Assembly: GCF_009902005.1 (NCBI RefSeq)
Contig: NZ_WUTT01000001.1
Location: 1,012,012 to 1,076,011, forward strand
DNA length: 64,000 bases
Source of the DNA: Halomonas alimentaria
GTDB taxonomy: Bacteria > Pseudomonadota > Gammaproteobacteria > Pseudomonadales > Halomonadaceae
Direction: 5' to 3'
Below are positions 31,776-41,922 of this stretch, piece by piece. The notes under the pieces were generated by a model that did no database searches, was not told where the DNA came from, and was given only the letters and a program-made list of their open reading frames with translations. A program made the translations under genes and the position numbers. Each line of letters begins with the position of its first letter. The stretch's first letter is position 1.

Positions 31776-34354
31776 GCCTCTCCGTCCTGCGCCTGGCGCG
31801 CTTTTCGGCCCGGGGGCTCGCCCGCGACCTGCGCGCGCCCGACGTGCGAGCGCTGTTCGTGGCACTCGCCCTGGCGGTGGCCGCCTCCACCATGATCGGC
31901 TTCTTCCTCGACCGCCTGGACCGCGGGCTGACCCGCCAGGCCAGCCAGCTGCTGGGCGGCGACCTGGTACTGGAGCAGGGGCGGCCCTTCGACAGTGAGC
32001 TGCGCGGCACCCTCGAGGAGGCGGGCCTGGTGCTCAGCGACCAGGTGGATATGGTCTCCATGGTCAGCCTGGGGGACGCCTTCCAGCCCGCCAGCCTCAA
32101 GGTGGTGGATGGTCGCTATCCGCTCTACGGCGGGGTGCACGTCGACCTGGGGGAGGGCGTCGAGGTAGTGGCCCGCGGGCCCTCCCCGGGTGAGGTGTGG
32201 CTGGCGCCGCGCCTGGCGCTGCTGCTCGAGGCCGAGATCGGCGACCGGGTGCGCCTGGGCGAGAGCGAGCTGGTCGTCGGCGGTCTGGTGGAGCGTGAAC
32301 CCGACCAGTCCGCGGGCTTCGGCAGCTTCAACCCGCGGCTGATGATGCATCGCGACGACATGGAGGCCACCGAACTGGTCCAGGATGGCTCGCGGGTGGA
32401 GTTCGAACTGCTCGCCGCTGGGCCGCCGGACATCCTCGACGAACTGGCGCCGCTGCTGGAGCGACTGCGTCGCGACGGTATGGAGGTCCGCGACGTGCGC
32501 CGCGACCGCCCCGGGCTTGGCAGCGCCCTGGAGCGCGCCGAACGCTACCTGAGCCTGGCCGGGCTCGCCGCGGTGCTGCTGGCCGGCGTGGCGGTGGCGA
32601 TGTCCACCCGACGCTATGTCGACCGCCACCTGGATACCGCCGCGCTGCTGCGCTGCTTCGGCGCCACCCAGGGCGAGCTGACCCGGCTGTTCGGCCTGCA
32701 GCTGCTGTGGCTGGCGCTGGCGGCCTCGGTGCTGGGAGCACTGCTGGGGATGGCCGGCCAGGCCGCGCTGCTGGCGCTGCTTACGGCCTTGCTGCCCATG
32801 GAGCTGCCGGCTCCGGGCATGCTGCCGCTGTGGCTCGGGGTGTTCACCGCCCTGGCGGTGCTGGTGGGCTTCGCCGGGCCGACGCTGCTGCGCCTCAAGA
32901 AGGTCAGCGCCCTCAAGGTGCTACGTCGCGAGCTCGACCCGCTGCCGGCATCGGCCTGGCTGGTGGTGGCAGTGGCCAGCGGCGTCTTCGGCGGGTTGCT
33001 GTGGCTCTACTCCGGCGACCCGGCACTGGCGCTGGGTCTGCTGCTGGGAGGCCTGGTGATGCTGGTGGTGCTGTGGGGGCTGGGCTCGCTGCTGCTCGGC
33101 GGTGTGTTGCGCCTGGCCGGGCGCCTGCCACGTGACGGGGCGGAGTCAGGCGTCACCCAGGCGCTGCGCCTGGGCGGTGCCCAGCTGGCGCGCCGTCGCA
33201 CCGCCAGCCTCGGCCAGCTGCTGGCCTTCGCCGTGACCTTCTTCGCCATGGCGATGATCGCCCTGGTGCGCGGTGACCTGCTCTCCACCTGGGAGGCGCA
33301 GCTCCCCGCGGACACCCCCAACTACTTTGCCATCAATATCCAGCCCCAGGAGCGCGAGGCCTTCGAGGCCTCGCTCAGCGGTGCTGCCGACGCCCGCAGC
33401 GCCCTCTACCCCATGGTGCGCGGGCGCATCACCGCCATCAACGGCATGGCGCCGCGAGAGGCGGTGCCCCCCGAGGCGCGCGGCGACAACGCCCTGCGTC
33501 GCGAGCTCAACCTTACCTGGCGTGAGACGCTTCCCGAGGGCAATCGCCTGGTGGCGGGGGAGTGGTTCGGTGCGGAGCAGCAGGTCGAGTCCACTGGCTG
33601 GTACGACGAGGTCGCCGCCGAGCCCGGGGTCGAGCGGGTGCCGATCTCCATGGAAGATGGCCTGGCCGAGCGCTTCGGCCTGACCCTGGGCGACACCCTG
33701 ACCTTCACCATCGGCGCCGCCGATGTGGTCGGTGAGGTGACCAGCCTGCGTGACCTCGACTGGGACAGTTTCCGCCCCAACTTCTTCGTGATCTTCCCGC
33801 CCGGCGTACTGGAGCGCTTCGGCCACAGCTATATCACCGCCTTCCACCTTGACGAGGCGGAGCGCGAGGTGCAGCGAGACCTGGTGCGCGACTTCCCCGG
33901 TGTCACCCTGCTCAACGTCGACGCCATCCTCGCCCAGGTGCGTGACCTGCTCACCCGGGTGACACGTGCCGTGGAGGTGGTGCTCGCCTTCGTGCTGCTG
34001 GCCGGCGTCAGCGTGCTGTATGCGGCGTTGACCGCCAGCCGCCCGGTGCGCGCCCACGAGAGTGGCCTGCTGCGGGTCTTCGGTGCCGGCAATCGCCTGC
34101 TCTCCCGGGTGCAAGGGGCCGAGTTTGCTATCCTCGGCCTGGCCAGTGGCCTGATGGGCGCACTGCTCGCCGAACTGGCCAGCGCCGCGCTCTACCTGGC
34201 CTGGCTCGACCTGACGCCGCGCCTGCACCTGTGGCTGTGGCTGGCGCTGCCGCTGGGTGGGGCGCTGCTGATCGGCGCCATCGGCCACCTGCTCTCCCGG
34301 GACCTGCGCCGCCAGGCCCCGGCGACGAGCCTGGGCCTGCTGGGCGAGACCTGA
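31772..34354 (+). CDS. ybbP: FtsX-type ABC permease, YbbP-like
   Basis: 860 residues. Two FtsX core domains with a membrane segment at the N-terminus (ALFVALALAVAASTMIGFFL), three in the middle and a further group at the C-terminus, separated by large periplasmic domains. This matches YbbP, the partner of YbbA. It starts 4 bp inside the ybbA end, so the two are coupled. Confidence 0.88.
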   Translation: MSLSVLRLARFSARGLARDLRAPDVRALFVALALAVAASTMIGFFLDRLDRGLTRQASQLLGGDLVLEQGRPFDSELRGTLEEAGLVLSDQVDMVSMVSLGDAFQPASLKVVDGRYPLYGGVHVDLGEGVEVVARGPSPGEVWLAPRLALLLEAEIGDRVRLGESELVVGGLVEREPDQSAGFGSFNPRLMMHRDDMEATELVQDGSRVEFELLAAGPPDILDELAPLLERLRRDGMEVRDVRRDRPGLGSALERAERYLSLAGLAAVLLAGVAVAMSTRRYVDRHLDTAALLRCFGATQGELTRLFGLQLLWLALAASVLGALLGMAGQAALLALLTALLPMELPAPGMLPLWLGVFTALAVLVGFAGPTLLRLKKVSALKVLRRELDPLPASAWLVVAVASGVFGGLLWLYSGDPALALGLLLGGLVMLVVLWGLGSLLLGGVLRLAGRLPRDGAESGVTQALRLGGAQLARRRTASLGQLLAFAVTFFAMAMIALVRGDLLSTWEAQLPADTPNYFAINIQPQEREAFEASLSGAADARSALYPMVRGRITAINGMAPREAVPPEARGDNALRRELNLTWRETLPEGNRLVAGEWFGAEQQVESTGWYDEVAAEPGVERVPISMEDGLAERFGLTLGDTLTFTIGAADVVGEVTSLRDLDWDSFRPNFFVIFPPGVLERFGHSYITAFHLDEAEREVQRDLVRDFPGVTLLNVDAILAQVRDLLTRVTRAVEVVLAFVLLAGVSVLYAALTASRPVRAHESGLLRVFGAGNRLLSRVQGAEFAILGLASGLMGALLAELASAALYLAWLDLTPRLHLWLWLALPLGGALLIGAIGHLLSRDLRRQAPATSLGLLGET

Positions 34355-34378
34355 GATGAACGACATGCGGAGCAGCAG

Positions 34379-35806
34379 ATGAAACAGGACACCCTGCGCT
34401 ACCGGCTGCTGGAAGCCCAGCTCGAACTGGCCCGGCGTGGTGATCGCGCGGTGGTGCTGCTGCTGACCGGCCATGCGGTGACCCACAAGGGGCAGTTGGT
34501 CAACCGCCTCAACCACTGGCTCGACAACCGCCATACCGAGGTCCATGCCCTCGCGCCCAGCAGCGAGGAGCAGGCCAGGCCCTACTGGTGGCGCTACTGG
34601 CGGCGGGTGCCGGAGCGCGGGCGGGTCGGCATCTTCATCCACGGTTGGCATGGCGACGCGCTGTTCGCCCGCGCCGAGCGCCGCCTCTCTCCCGGCGCCT
34701 TCGAGGATCGCCTGGCGAGGATCCGAGAGTTCGAGGCCGAACTCGCCGCCGCCGGGGTGGTGCTGGTCAAGTTGTGGATGGATATCGGTCGCCATGCCCA
34801 GCGCGAGCGCCTGCAGGCGTTGCAGGCCGATCCCGCACTTGCCTGGCAGGTAGGGCCGGTGGAGTGGCAGCGCCACGTACAGCATGCCGCCATCCAGGCG
34901 CTGGGCCGGCGCCTGCGCGATGCCACCGATGTCCCCTACGCCAGCTGGAAACGGCTGGCGCTGCGCGCCCCGGACGAGCAGCTGCCGCGGGTGGGGGAGG
35001 CGCTGCTGGATGCCCTCGAGGCGCCGTCCGCATCGCCGCGACCGGTGGTGGCTTCGTCGCTGGCGGCCCTGCCCGAGGCCCCCGCGCTGCTCCACACCGA
35101 CCCCGAGGTCGCCCGGCGCCTCGACAAGTCCCGCTACCGGGAGCGTCTGGCCGCCGCCCAGGCGCGCCTGGCGATCAATGCGCGGGAGGCCGCCCGACGC
35201 CGCCTGCCGGTGGTCATCGTCTTCGAGGGGCAGGATGCGGCGGGCAAGGGCGGCAGCATTCACCGCCTGACCGCGGCGCTGGATGCCCGGCAGTACCGGG
35301 TGCATCGCATCGCCGCGCCCAGCGACGAGGAGACCCTGCGTCCCTGGGCCTGGCGCTTCTGGCGCCGTCTGCCCGCCGATGGGCGCATCGCCATCTTCGA
35401 TCGCAGCTGGTATGGCCGGGTGCTGGTGGAGCGGGTCGAGGCGCTCGCCAGGCCCGATGAGTGGCAGCGCGCCTTCGCCGAGATCCGTCAGTTCGAGCAG
35501 CAGCAGCTCGAACACGGCGGGGTGGTGATCAAGCTGTTCCTTGCCATCAGCAAGGAGGAGCAGCTGCGCCGCTTCGAGGCGCGCGCCGCCACCCCCCACA
35601 AGCGTCACAAGCTGACCGACGAGGACTGGCGCAACCGCGAGCGCTGGGACGACTATCGGCTGGCCATCGACGAGATGTTCGCCGCCACCCACCGCCACGG
35701 CGCCGAATGGACGCTGGTCGGCTGCGATGACAAGCGGCGTGCCCGACTGGCGGTCATCGACACGGTCAATGCTCACCTCGAGGCGCGCCTGCAGTCATCC
35801 CGTTAG
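34379..35806 (+). CDS. pap: polyphosphate:AMP phosphotransferase (tandem PPK2 domains)
   Basis: 475 residues made of two PPK2-type kinase domains. The second has the intact P-loop (FEGQDAAGKGG, about residues 282-292) and DRSWYGRVLVERV. The first has a degenerate loop (TGHAVTHKGQ) and IHGWHGDALFARA, as in PAP enzymes, where only one half is catalytic. It makes ADP from AMP using polyphosphate. It follows ybbP by 24 bp. Confidence 0.88.
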   Translation: MKQDTLRYRLLEAQLELARRGDRAVVLLLTGHAVTHKGQLVNRLNHWLDNRHTEVHALAPSSEEQARPYWWRYWRRVPERGRVGIFIHGWHGDALFARAERRLSPGAFEDRLARIREFEAELAAAGVVLVKLWMDIGRHAQRERLQALQADPALAWQVGPVEWQRHVQHAAIQALGRRLRDATDVPYASWKRLALRAPDEQLPRVGEALLDALEAPSASPRPVVASSLAALPEAPALLHTDPEVARRLDKSRYRERLAAAQARLAINAREAARRRLPVVIVFEGQDAAGKGGSIHRLTAALDARQYRVHRIAAPSDEETLRPWAWRFWRRLPADGRIAIFDRSWYGRVLVERVEALARPDEWQRAFAEIRQFEQQQLEHGGVVIKLFLAISKEEQLRRFEARAATPHKRHKLTDEDWRNRERWDDYRLAIDEMFAATHRHGAEWTLVGCDDKRRARLAVIDTVNAHLEARLQSSR

Positions 35807-35864
35807 GCTAGACTGCTGCCAGACCCCACGATCACTCAGCTCGATCACACACGGAGGTGATCCC

Positions 35865-37025
35865 ATGCGTTTCCCGAATCCTGCCCCGCCGCGCCGGGCG
35901 CTGCCTCTGGCATTTGCCCTGCTGGCCAGCGCCCCGGCATTCGCCGATACCGAGCGTCTCGAGAGCGACCTGCGGGCCCTGGTCGCCGAGCAAGGCGAGC
36001 TTGTCATTGGCTACCTCTCCACCTCGCTGCTGGGTGGCGAGACCCGTGCCGAGGAACTGCGCTTCGAGGGTCCCGACGGCGAGACGCTGTGGATCGACCG
36101 CTATGTAGTCAAAGGTGACTACGAGCGCCCGGACTCCGTCACGCTGGAGGGCATCCGTGTGGAGGGCATTCGCCTGGAGGACGCCCCGCAGGAACTGGAG
36201 GCCTCCCTGGTACTGGGCGTCGCGCGCATCGTGCTGGATGATCCCGGCAGCGCCGTGCCGCCCCGGGACGACGAGGCGCTGGCGGAGGAGTGGCTCGATG
36301 TGATGACCCTCACCGAGCTCAGCCTGGAGCACCCCGAGGGGATGCTCGCCTCCCTGGCCAGTCTCGACCTGGATGGCGACTTCGAGGACGGCCAGGGCGG
36401 GCTTGCCCTCGAGGCCCTGGCGGTCGACCTGGACCGGCTGATCACGCTCTCCCCCGAGGAGGAGCGCACCCGCCTGCGCATGGCCAGCAATGTGCTCACC
36501 GACGGCAGCGGCCAGCTGCACCTGGATGCCGGTTTCGATGCCCGCTGGGAGCCCGAGGACGAGCAGACGGGACGGCTGTTCAGTGACGGTGAGCTGACCC
36601 TGCGCGATGCCCTGGTCATGGCGATCGACCTGGAGAGCCTGCTGGCCCTGCCCGAAGGAGCGGAGGTCGCTTCGCTTCTGGCCGACGGGACGCTGCTTGA
36701 GGAGGCGGCCCTGGGTGGCGGCCGGTTCGAGCTGCGTCTCGCCGAGCGGGGGCTCTTCGCCCGGTTGGCGACCCTGGGCGCCACCATGGAGGGGATCAGC
36801 AAGGCCCAGTATCTCGAGCAGGCGCGTACCCAGGCCGAGGGTTTCGGAATGATGTTCGGTCCCCAGGTGCGCGACCTGCTCAACGGCCTGGTCGACCTCA
36901 TGGCCGGCGGCGCCGAGGAGCTGGTGGTCACCCTGGATCTGCCCGCGGAGGAGCGCCTCGAGAGCTTCGCCGAGGATCCCCTGGCGCTGCCCGAACGCTT
37001 CGCCATGCAGGTGGAGACACGCTGA
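35865..37025 (+). CDS. exported protein of unknown function
   Basis: 386 residues with a signal peptide (LPLAFALLASAPAFA) and an acidic, mostly beta-predicted body rich in repeated segments such as LEGIRVEGIRLED and ELSLEHPEGMLASL. No membrane segment follows the signal, so it is probably periplasmic. ACGGAGGTGATCCC precedes the start. I do not recognise a family. Some resemblance in style to DUF945-like proteins is only impressionistic. Confidence 0.7.
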   Translation: MRFPNPAPPRRALPLAFALLASAPAFADTERLESDLRALVAEQGELVIGYLSTSLLGGETRAEELRFEGPDGETLWIDRYVVKGDYERPDSVTLEGIRVEGIRLEDAPQELEASLVLGVARIVLDDPGSAVPPRDDEALAEEWLDVMTLTELSLEHPEGMLASLASLDLDGDFEDGQGGLALEALAVDLDRLITLSPEEERTRLRMASNVLTDGSGQLHLDAGFDARWEPEDEQTGRLFSDGELTLRDALVMAIDLESLLALPEGAEVASLLADGTLLEEAALGGGRFELRLAERGLFARLATLGATMEGISKAQYLEQARTQAEGFGMMFGPQVRDLLNGLVDLMAGGAEELVVTLDLPAEERLESFAEDPLALPERFAMQVETR

Positions 37026-37154
37026 GCCCGGCAGCCGGCAAGGCAAGATGAATGCGGTGCGGGCCGGGATGACGTCGTTTCATGTGAAAGGGGCGGGGGG
37101 CTGGGGTATCATGCCGTGATTCACCTTACCCCCGTGATATGAGGTTTCCCGCCG

Positions 37155-38420
37155 ATGTTCAGCCGTGACATGACGATTGCCGGTTTCGATGATGCTCTCT
37201 TTGACGCCATGCAGAAGGAAGTGCAGCGCCAGGAGGCCCATATCGAGCTGATCGCTTCCGAGAACTACGCCAGCCCCCGGGTCATGGAGGCCCAGGGCAG
37301 CCAGCTGACCAACAAGTACGCGGAAGGCTACCCCGGCAAGCGCTACTACGGCGGCTGTGAATATGTCGACATCGTCGAGCAGCTGGCCATCGACTACGCC
37401 AAGGAGCTGTTTGGCGCCACCTACGCCAACGTCCAGCCCCACTCCGGCTCCCAGGCCAACGGCGCCGTCTTCCAGGCGCTGGTCAAGCCGGGCGACACCG
37501 TGCTGGGCATGAGCCTCGACGCCGGCGGCCACCTCACCCACGGCGCCAAGCCCAACTTCTCCGGCAAGCACTACCACGCCGTGCAGTACGGGATCGACGA
37601 AAGCGGGCGCATCGACTACGAGGAAGTGGCCAAGCTCGCCCGCGAGCACCAGCCGAAGATGATCATCGCCGGCTTCTCCGCCTACTCCCAGATCATCGAT
37701 TGGGCGAAGTTCCGCGAGATCGCCGACGAGGTGGGTGCCTACCTGCTGGTCGACATGGCCCATGTGGCCGGCCTGGTGGCCGCCGGCGTCTACCCGACGC
37801 CACTGCCCCACGCCCACGTGGTGACCACCACCACCCACAAGACCCTGCGCGGTCCGCGTGGAGGCCTGATCCTTTCCAGCGAGGGCGACGAGCAGATCGA
37901 GAAGAAGCTGCAGTCCGCCGTCTTCCCGGGCAGCCAGGGTGGCCCGCTGGAGCACGTCATTGCCGCCAAGGCGATCTGCTTCAAGGAGGCCATGGCCCCC
38001 GAGTTCAAGGCCTACCAGCAACAGGTGGTCAAGAACGCCCAGGCCATGGCCGGCGTGTTCCTCGAGCGCGGCTATGACGTGGTCTCCGGCGGCACCGAGG
38101 ACCACCTCTTCCTGCTTTCGCTGATCAAGCAGGAACTGACCGGCAAGGATGCAGACGCCGCCCTGGGCCGCGCCCATATCACCGTCAACAAGAACGCCGT
38201 GCCCGGCGACCCGCAGAGCCCCTTCGTCACCTCCGGCCTGCGTATCGGCACCCCGGCGGTGACCACCCGTGGCTTCGGTGAAGGTGAGTGCAAGGACCTG
38301 GCCGGCTGGATCTGCGACATCCTCGACGTGATGGCCAAGGGCGAAGATTCCGCCGCCATCGAGGCCGAGGTCAAGGCCAAGGTCGCCACCGTCTGCACCA
38401 AGTTCCCGGTCTATCGCTGA
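37155..38420 (+). CDS. glyA: serine hydroxymethyltransferase
   Basis: 421 residues, full length. It opens with [17 protein letters not shown]. The PLP-lysine motif is [15 protein letters not shown], and the folate site region [16 protein letters not shown] is intact. It converts serine and tetrahydrofolate to glycine and methylene-THF. A strong hairpin follows at 38463. Confidence 0.97.
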   Translation: MFSRDMTIAGFDDALFDAMQKEVQRQEAHIELIASENYASPRVMEAQGSQLTNKYAEGYPGKRYYGGCEYVDIVEQLAIDYAKELFGATYANVQPHSGSQANGAVFQALVKPGDTVLGMSLDAGGHLTHGAKPNFSGKHYHAVQYGIDESGRIDYEEVAKLAREHQPKMIIAGFSAYSQIIDWAKFREIADEVGAYLLVDMAHVAGLVAAGVYPTPLPHAHVVTTTTHKTLRGPRGGLILSSEGDEQIEKKLQSAVFPGSQGGPLEHVIAAKAICFKEAMAPEFKAYQQQVVKNAQAMAGVFLERGYDVVSGGTEDHLFLLSLIKQELTGKDADAALGRAHITVNKNAVPGDPQSPFVTSGLRIGTPAVTTRGFGEGECKDLAGWICDILDVMAKGEDSAAIEAEVKAKVATVCTKFPVYR

Positions 38421-38462
38421 TCGATGACAGGCTCCTGCCACCGGGGCCGACCATGATAGACA

Positions 38463-38500
38463 ACCACGCCCCGCGCCGTGACAACGGCGCGGGGCGTGGT
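38463..38500 (+). terminator. glyA terminator hairpin
   Basis: A perfect 16-bp stem, ACCACGCCCCGCGCCG / CGGCGCGGGGCGTGGT, around the loop TGACAA. The tail after it is not a strong T run. Confidence 0.72.
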
Positions 38501-38618
38501 CGTTATGACATCTTATGCAGGGCGATATGACATATCGTCAACTTCGGATGTGCACCCTCGCCCCGAACCATTATGCTGCAAGTAGAGGCAATTCTGCTGG
38601 CCAAGGAGAAGCACGCAT

Positions 38619-40028
38619 ATGTCGACACTGACCTTTCTGGGCGCGGTGGGGGAAGTCACCGGGTCCCGCTACCTGCTCGAGGTGGACGGCGAGAACGGGC
38701 CCCACCGGCTGCTGCTGGAGTGCGGCCTGCACCAGGGCGGGGCGGACGCCGACCGCGCCAACGAGAAGCCCTTCGGCAAGTTGGTGAAGGAGCTCGAGGC
38801 GGTGGTGCTCTCCCATGGCCACCTGGACCACTCGGGTCTGCTGCCCAGGCTGGTGCGCGAGGGCTATCGCGGGCCCATTCACTGCACCCGCGGCACCCGC
38901 GACCTGCTGGAGATCATGCTTCAGGATGCGGCCTTCGTGATGGCCAAGGATATCGAGTGGGAGAACAAGTGGCGCAGCCGCCACGACAGGCCCCTGGTGG
39001 AAGCGCTCTACGACCTCGACGACGTGGAGCAGACGCTTGCCCAGTGCGTCTCCCACCCCTACGGCCAGCCGGTCACCTTGCCCGGCGGCGTGACCCTGGT
39101 GTTTCGCGACGCCGGCCATATCCTCGGCTCGGCGATCGTCGAGCTCAATGTGCCCTCCGGCGGGCAGGAGAAGCACCTGGTGTTCTCCGGCGACCTGGGG
39201 AACCCCAGCTCGGTGCTGATGAAGGACCCCGAGAAACTCTATGAGGCCGACCTGGTGCTGATGGAGAGCACTTACGGCGACCGTGACCACCGCCCCCTGG
39301 AGGAGACCCTAGAGGAGTTCGCCAAGGTGCTGGAAGAGGCCCACGCCGATGGCGGCAACGTGCTGATCCCCGCCTTCGCGGTGGGGCGTAGCCAGGAGAT
39401 CCTCTACCACCTCAGCGTGCTCTACCACGAGGGGCGCCTTCGCCAGCAGCTGGTGTTCCTCGACAGCCCCATGGCGATCCGGGTCACCGAGCTCTACCAC
39501 CGGGCGCGCAAGGCGCTCGACCCCGAGGACCTCAAGGTGCTCAACAAGGCGGCCAGCGGCGACCCCGGCCAGTACCTGCCGGTACTGCGCATGACCCGCA
39601 CCGTGGAGGAGTCCATGGCCATCAACCGCATCCACGGCGGGGCGATCATCATCGCCGGTGCGGGCATGTGCAACGGTGGGCGTATCGTCCACCACTTCCG
39701 CTACAACCTGGAGAAACCCGCCACCCGGCTGGTGATCGTCGGCTTCCAGGCCGGTGGCACCATCGGTCGCCAGATCGTCGACGGCGCCGAGCGTATCCGC
39801 GTGTTCGGCCACGACCTGGCAGTGAAGGCGAAGGTGCATACCATCGGTGGTTTCTCGGCCCATGCCGGCCAGAGTCAGCTGATCGGCTGGGCCGGGGCCT
39901 TCCGAAATCGTCCGCGCTTCTACCTGGTGCATGGCGAGCCCGAGACCCAGAAGGTGCTCCAGGCGGCGCTGGCCGAGAGCGAGATCGAGGCGGAGATTCC
40001 CGCTTACGGTGATCGCATCGAGCTCTAG
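38619..40028 (+). CDS. MBL-fold ribonuclease-like protein (CPSF/RMMBL type)
   Basis: 469 residues: metallo-beta-lactamase domain, beta-CASP insert and C-terminal RMMBL motif. Zinc motif HGHLDHSG, then DAGHILGSAIVEL, ESTYGDRDH and GGFSAHAGQSQLIGW. It belongs to the RNA-processing branch related to YSH1/RNase J. It probably cuts or degrades RNA in the cytoplasm. GGAGAAG precedes the start. Confidence 0.85.
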   Translation: MSTLTFLGAVGEVTGSRYLLEVDGENGPHRLLLECGLHQGGADADRANEKPFGKLVKELEAVVLSHGHLDHSGLLPRLVREGYRGPIHCTRGTRDLLEIMLQDAAFVMAKDIEWENKWRSRHDRPLVEALYDLDDVEQTLAQCVSHPYGQPVTLPGGVTLVFRDAGHILGSAIVELNVPSGGQEKHLVFSGDLGNPSSVLMKDPEKLYEADLVLMESTYGDRDHRPLEETLEEFAKVLEEAHADGGNVLIPAFAVGRSQEILYHLSVLYHEGRLRQQLVFLDSPMAIRVTELYHRARKALDPEDLKVLNKAASGDPGQYLPVLRMTRTVEESMAINRIHGGAIIIAGAGMCNGGRIVHHFRYNLEKPATRLVIVGFQAGGTIGRQIVDGAERIRVFGHDLAVKAKVHTIGGFSAHAGQSQLIGWAGAFRNRPRFYLVHGEPETQKVLQAALAESEIEAEIPAYGDRIEL

Positions 40029-40103
40029 GTTGCCGCGACAACCTGCCGTCTTGTCGTCACGCGGGCGGAGGCGCAGCGTGACGGTATCGATGGAGCGGGA
40101 GGA

Positions 40104-41081
40104 ATGAGCATGATGGGTGTGATCCAGGCGCTGACGCGCAATCTCGTGGTGGCGATACCGGTGACCCTGCTGCTGGGGCTGGCCTTCGGTGCCATGGCGC
40201 CGGTGGGTTGGCTCTCGATGCTGGTGATACCGCTGACCCTGCTGATGATCTACCCGATGATGGTCAACCTGCGCCTGCGTGAACTGCTGATGGGCGGCGA
40301 CGGCCGCGCCCAGGGGCTGGCCCAGCTGATCAACTTCGCGGTGATCCCCTTCGTGGCCTTCGGGCTGGGCCTGTGGTGGTTTGCCGACCAGCCTTACCTG
40401 GGGCTGGGGCTGCTGCTGGCCGCACTGCTGCCCACAAGCGGCATGACCATCTCCTGGACCGGCTTCGCGCGCGGCAACCTGCCGGCGGCGGTGAAGATGA
40501 CCGTGGTCGGTCTGATCCTGGGTTCGCTGGCCACGCCGATCTACGTGAAGTGGCTGATGGGGGCGGCAATCCCGGTGGATCTGGTGGCGGTGTTCCGCCA
40601 GATCATCCTGGTGGTGGGCATTCCCATGCTGGCCGGCCAGCTCACGCGACACTTCCTGATCAAGCGCCATGGCGCCGAGGGCTTTCGCAAGCAGTGGGCG
40701 CCGCGCTTTCCGCCGCTCTCCACCCTGGGGGTGCTGGGCATCGTCTTCGTGGCCATGGCGCTCAAGGCCGACGACCTGCTGGCTAGTCCCGGGCTGCTGC
40801 TGGATATCGCCGTGCCGCTGCTGATCCTCTACGCCGTCAACTACCTGATCAGCACCCTGGTGGCCCGGTCCTGGCTCTCGCGGGGCGACGGCATCGCCCT
40901 GGTCTACGGCACGGTGATGCGCAACCTCTCCATCGCCCTGGCGCTGGCGATGAACGCCTTCGGCGAGGCCGGAACCGACGCTGCCCTGCTGATCGCCCTG
41001 GCCTATATCATCCAGGTGCAATCCGCGGCCTGGTACGTGCGCTTCTCGGATCGCCTGTTCGGGCCGGCCGAACCGGCCTGA
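40104..41081 (+). CDS. SBF/BART-family permease
   Basis: 325 residues with about ten membrane segments. It is related to bile-acid symporters and arsenic pumps. In the segment where Acr3 has a cysteine it has LLPTSGMTISWTGFARG, with no Cys, so arsenite transport is less likely than for the transposon copy at 596. Substrate unknown. Confidence 0.68.
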   Translation: MSMMGVIQALTRNLVVAIPVTLLLGLAFGAMAPVGWLSMLVIPLTLLMIYPMMVNLRLRELLMGGDGRAQGLAQLINFAVIPFVAFGLGLWWFADQPYLGLGLLLAALLPTSGMTISWTGFARGNLPAAVKMTVVGLILGSLATPIYVKWLMGAAIPVDLVAVFRQIILVVGIPMLAGQLTRHFLIKRHGAEGFRKQWAPRFPPLSTLGVLGIVFVAMALKADDLLASPGLLLDIAVPLLILYAVNYLISTLVARSWLSRGDGIALVYGTVMRNLSIALALAMNAFGEAGTDAALLIALAYIIQVQSAAWYVRFSDRLFGPAEPA

Positions 41082-41087
41082 GACGGG

Positions 41088-41714
41088 CTACTTGCCGGCG
41101 CCGGCGGCTTCCAGGCGCGCGGCGATCTCCGTGTGGCCATTCTCCCGCGCCCACTGCAGCGGTGTGGTGCCGTCGCCGGCCACATGGGCGGGGTCGGCAC
41201 CCTGCGCCAGCAGCAGCTCGACCAGCTCCGGGCGGCCATCCTTGGCGGCCCATGTCAGGCTCGACCAGCCCGCCTCGTCATCCACGGCATCGACATCGGC
41301 GCCGGCCGCAAGCAGTGCCCGGCTGGTGGCTTCCTGGTTGTTGACCACCGCCACCAGCAGCGCCGTGTAACCGGCCTGGTCGCGGTGCTTGGTATCGGCA
41401 CCGCGGGCCAGCAGCGCCTCGAGCATTTCCAGATGGCCGTTGGCGGCGGCCTTCATCAGGGCTGTCCAGCCACAGCGGTCGCTGGCATCCACCGCGGTGC
41501 CGTCGTCGAGCATCGCCAATACCCGCTCGGTTTCGCCATTTTCGGCGGCCAGGGTCAGCGCCGTTCGGCCCAGTGGGTCCACCGCTTCCGGCTCCGGTTT
41601 CATGAGGTCAGGCCCGAACATGAAGGCCACCACCAGTGCCAGCGGCATCAGGATGCCGGTCAACAAGGGGTAGCGCCGATAGGGCAGGGTGATCCATTGC
41701 CAGATTCGGGACAT
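41088..41714 (-). CDS. membrane-anchored ankyrin-repeat protein
   Basis: 208 residues. One N-terminal membrane segment (PLLTGILMPLALVVAFMFG) is followed by about five ankyrin repeats (for example GRTALTLAAENGETERVLAML and GWTALMKAAANGHLEMLEAL). The repeats should face the periplasm or outside. Binding partner unknown. It converges with the SBF gene. Confidence 0.82.
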   Translation of the reverse strand: MSRIWQWITLPYRRYPLLTGILMPLALVVAFMFGPDLMKPEPEAVDPLGRTALTLAAENGETERVLAMLDDGTAVDASDRCGWTALMKAAANGHLEMLEALLARGADTKHRDQAGYTALLVAVVNNQEATSRALLAAGADVDAVDDEAGWSSLTWAAKDGRPELVELLLAQGADPAHVAGDGTTPLQWARENGHTEIAARLEAAGAGK

Positions 41715-41922
41715 GCGTGCCTCCGCCAGTGGTGTCGTTGACCTCGGTGCATGATGCCCTTTTCACACACGTTCTGGCTGCGGCACGTTGTCCCGCGCCC
41801 GGGTGGCTGCATTCCTGTTGATACACATCAAGGTGCGGCCACATGCCTCATGCCGACGCGGCAGCTTCTGGACTACGCTGGGATTAACATTGAGTTATGT
41901 CATAGCGTTAGAGGAAGCGGTT

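Noticed and set aside
33146..35776. An 876-codon minus-strand frame opposite ybbP and pap
   Set aside because: Long antisense frames are expected in GC-rich DNA; the translation is Gln/Gly/His-rich and the plus strand has recognisable proteins. The same holds for 55522-58152, 45677-47872, 39309-41021 and 61970-63823.
40104..41081. Second arsenite pump on the chromosome
   Set aside because: It is of the same superfamily but lacks the cysteine in the key segment and has no ars neighbours, so it was left as a general SBF permease.
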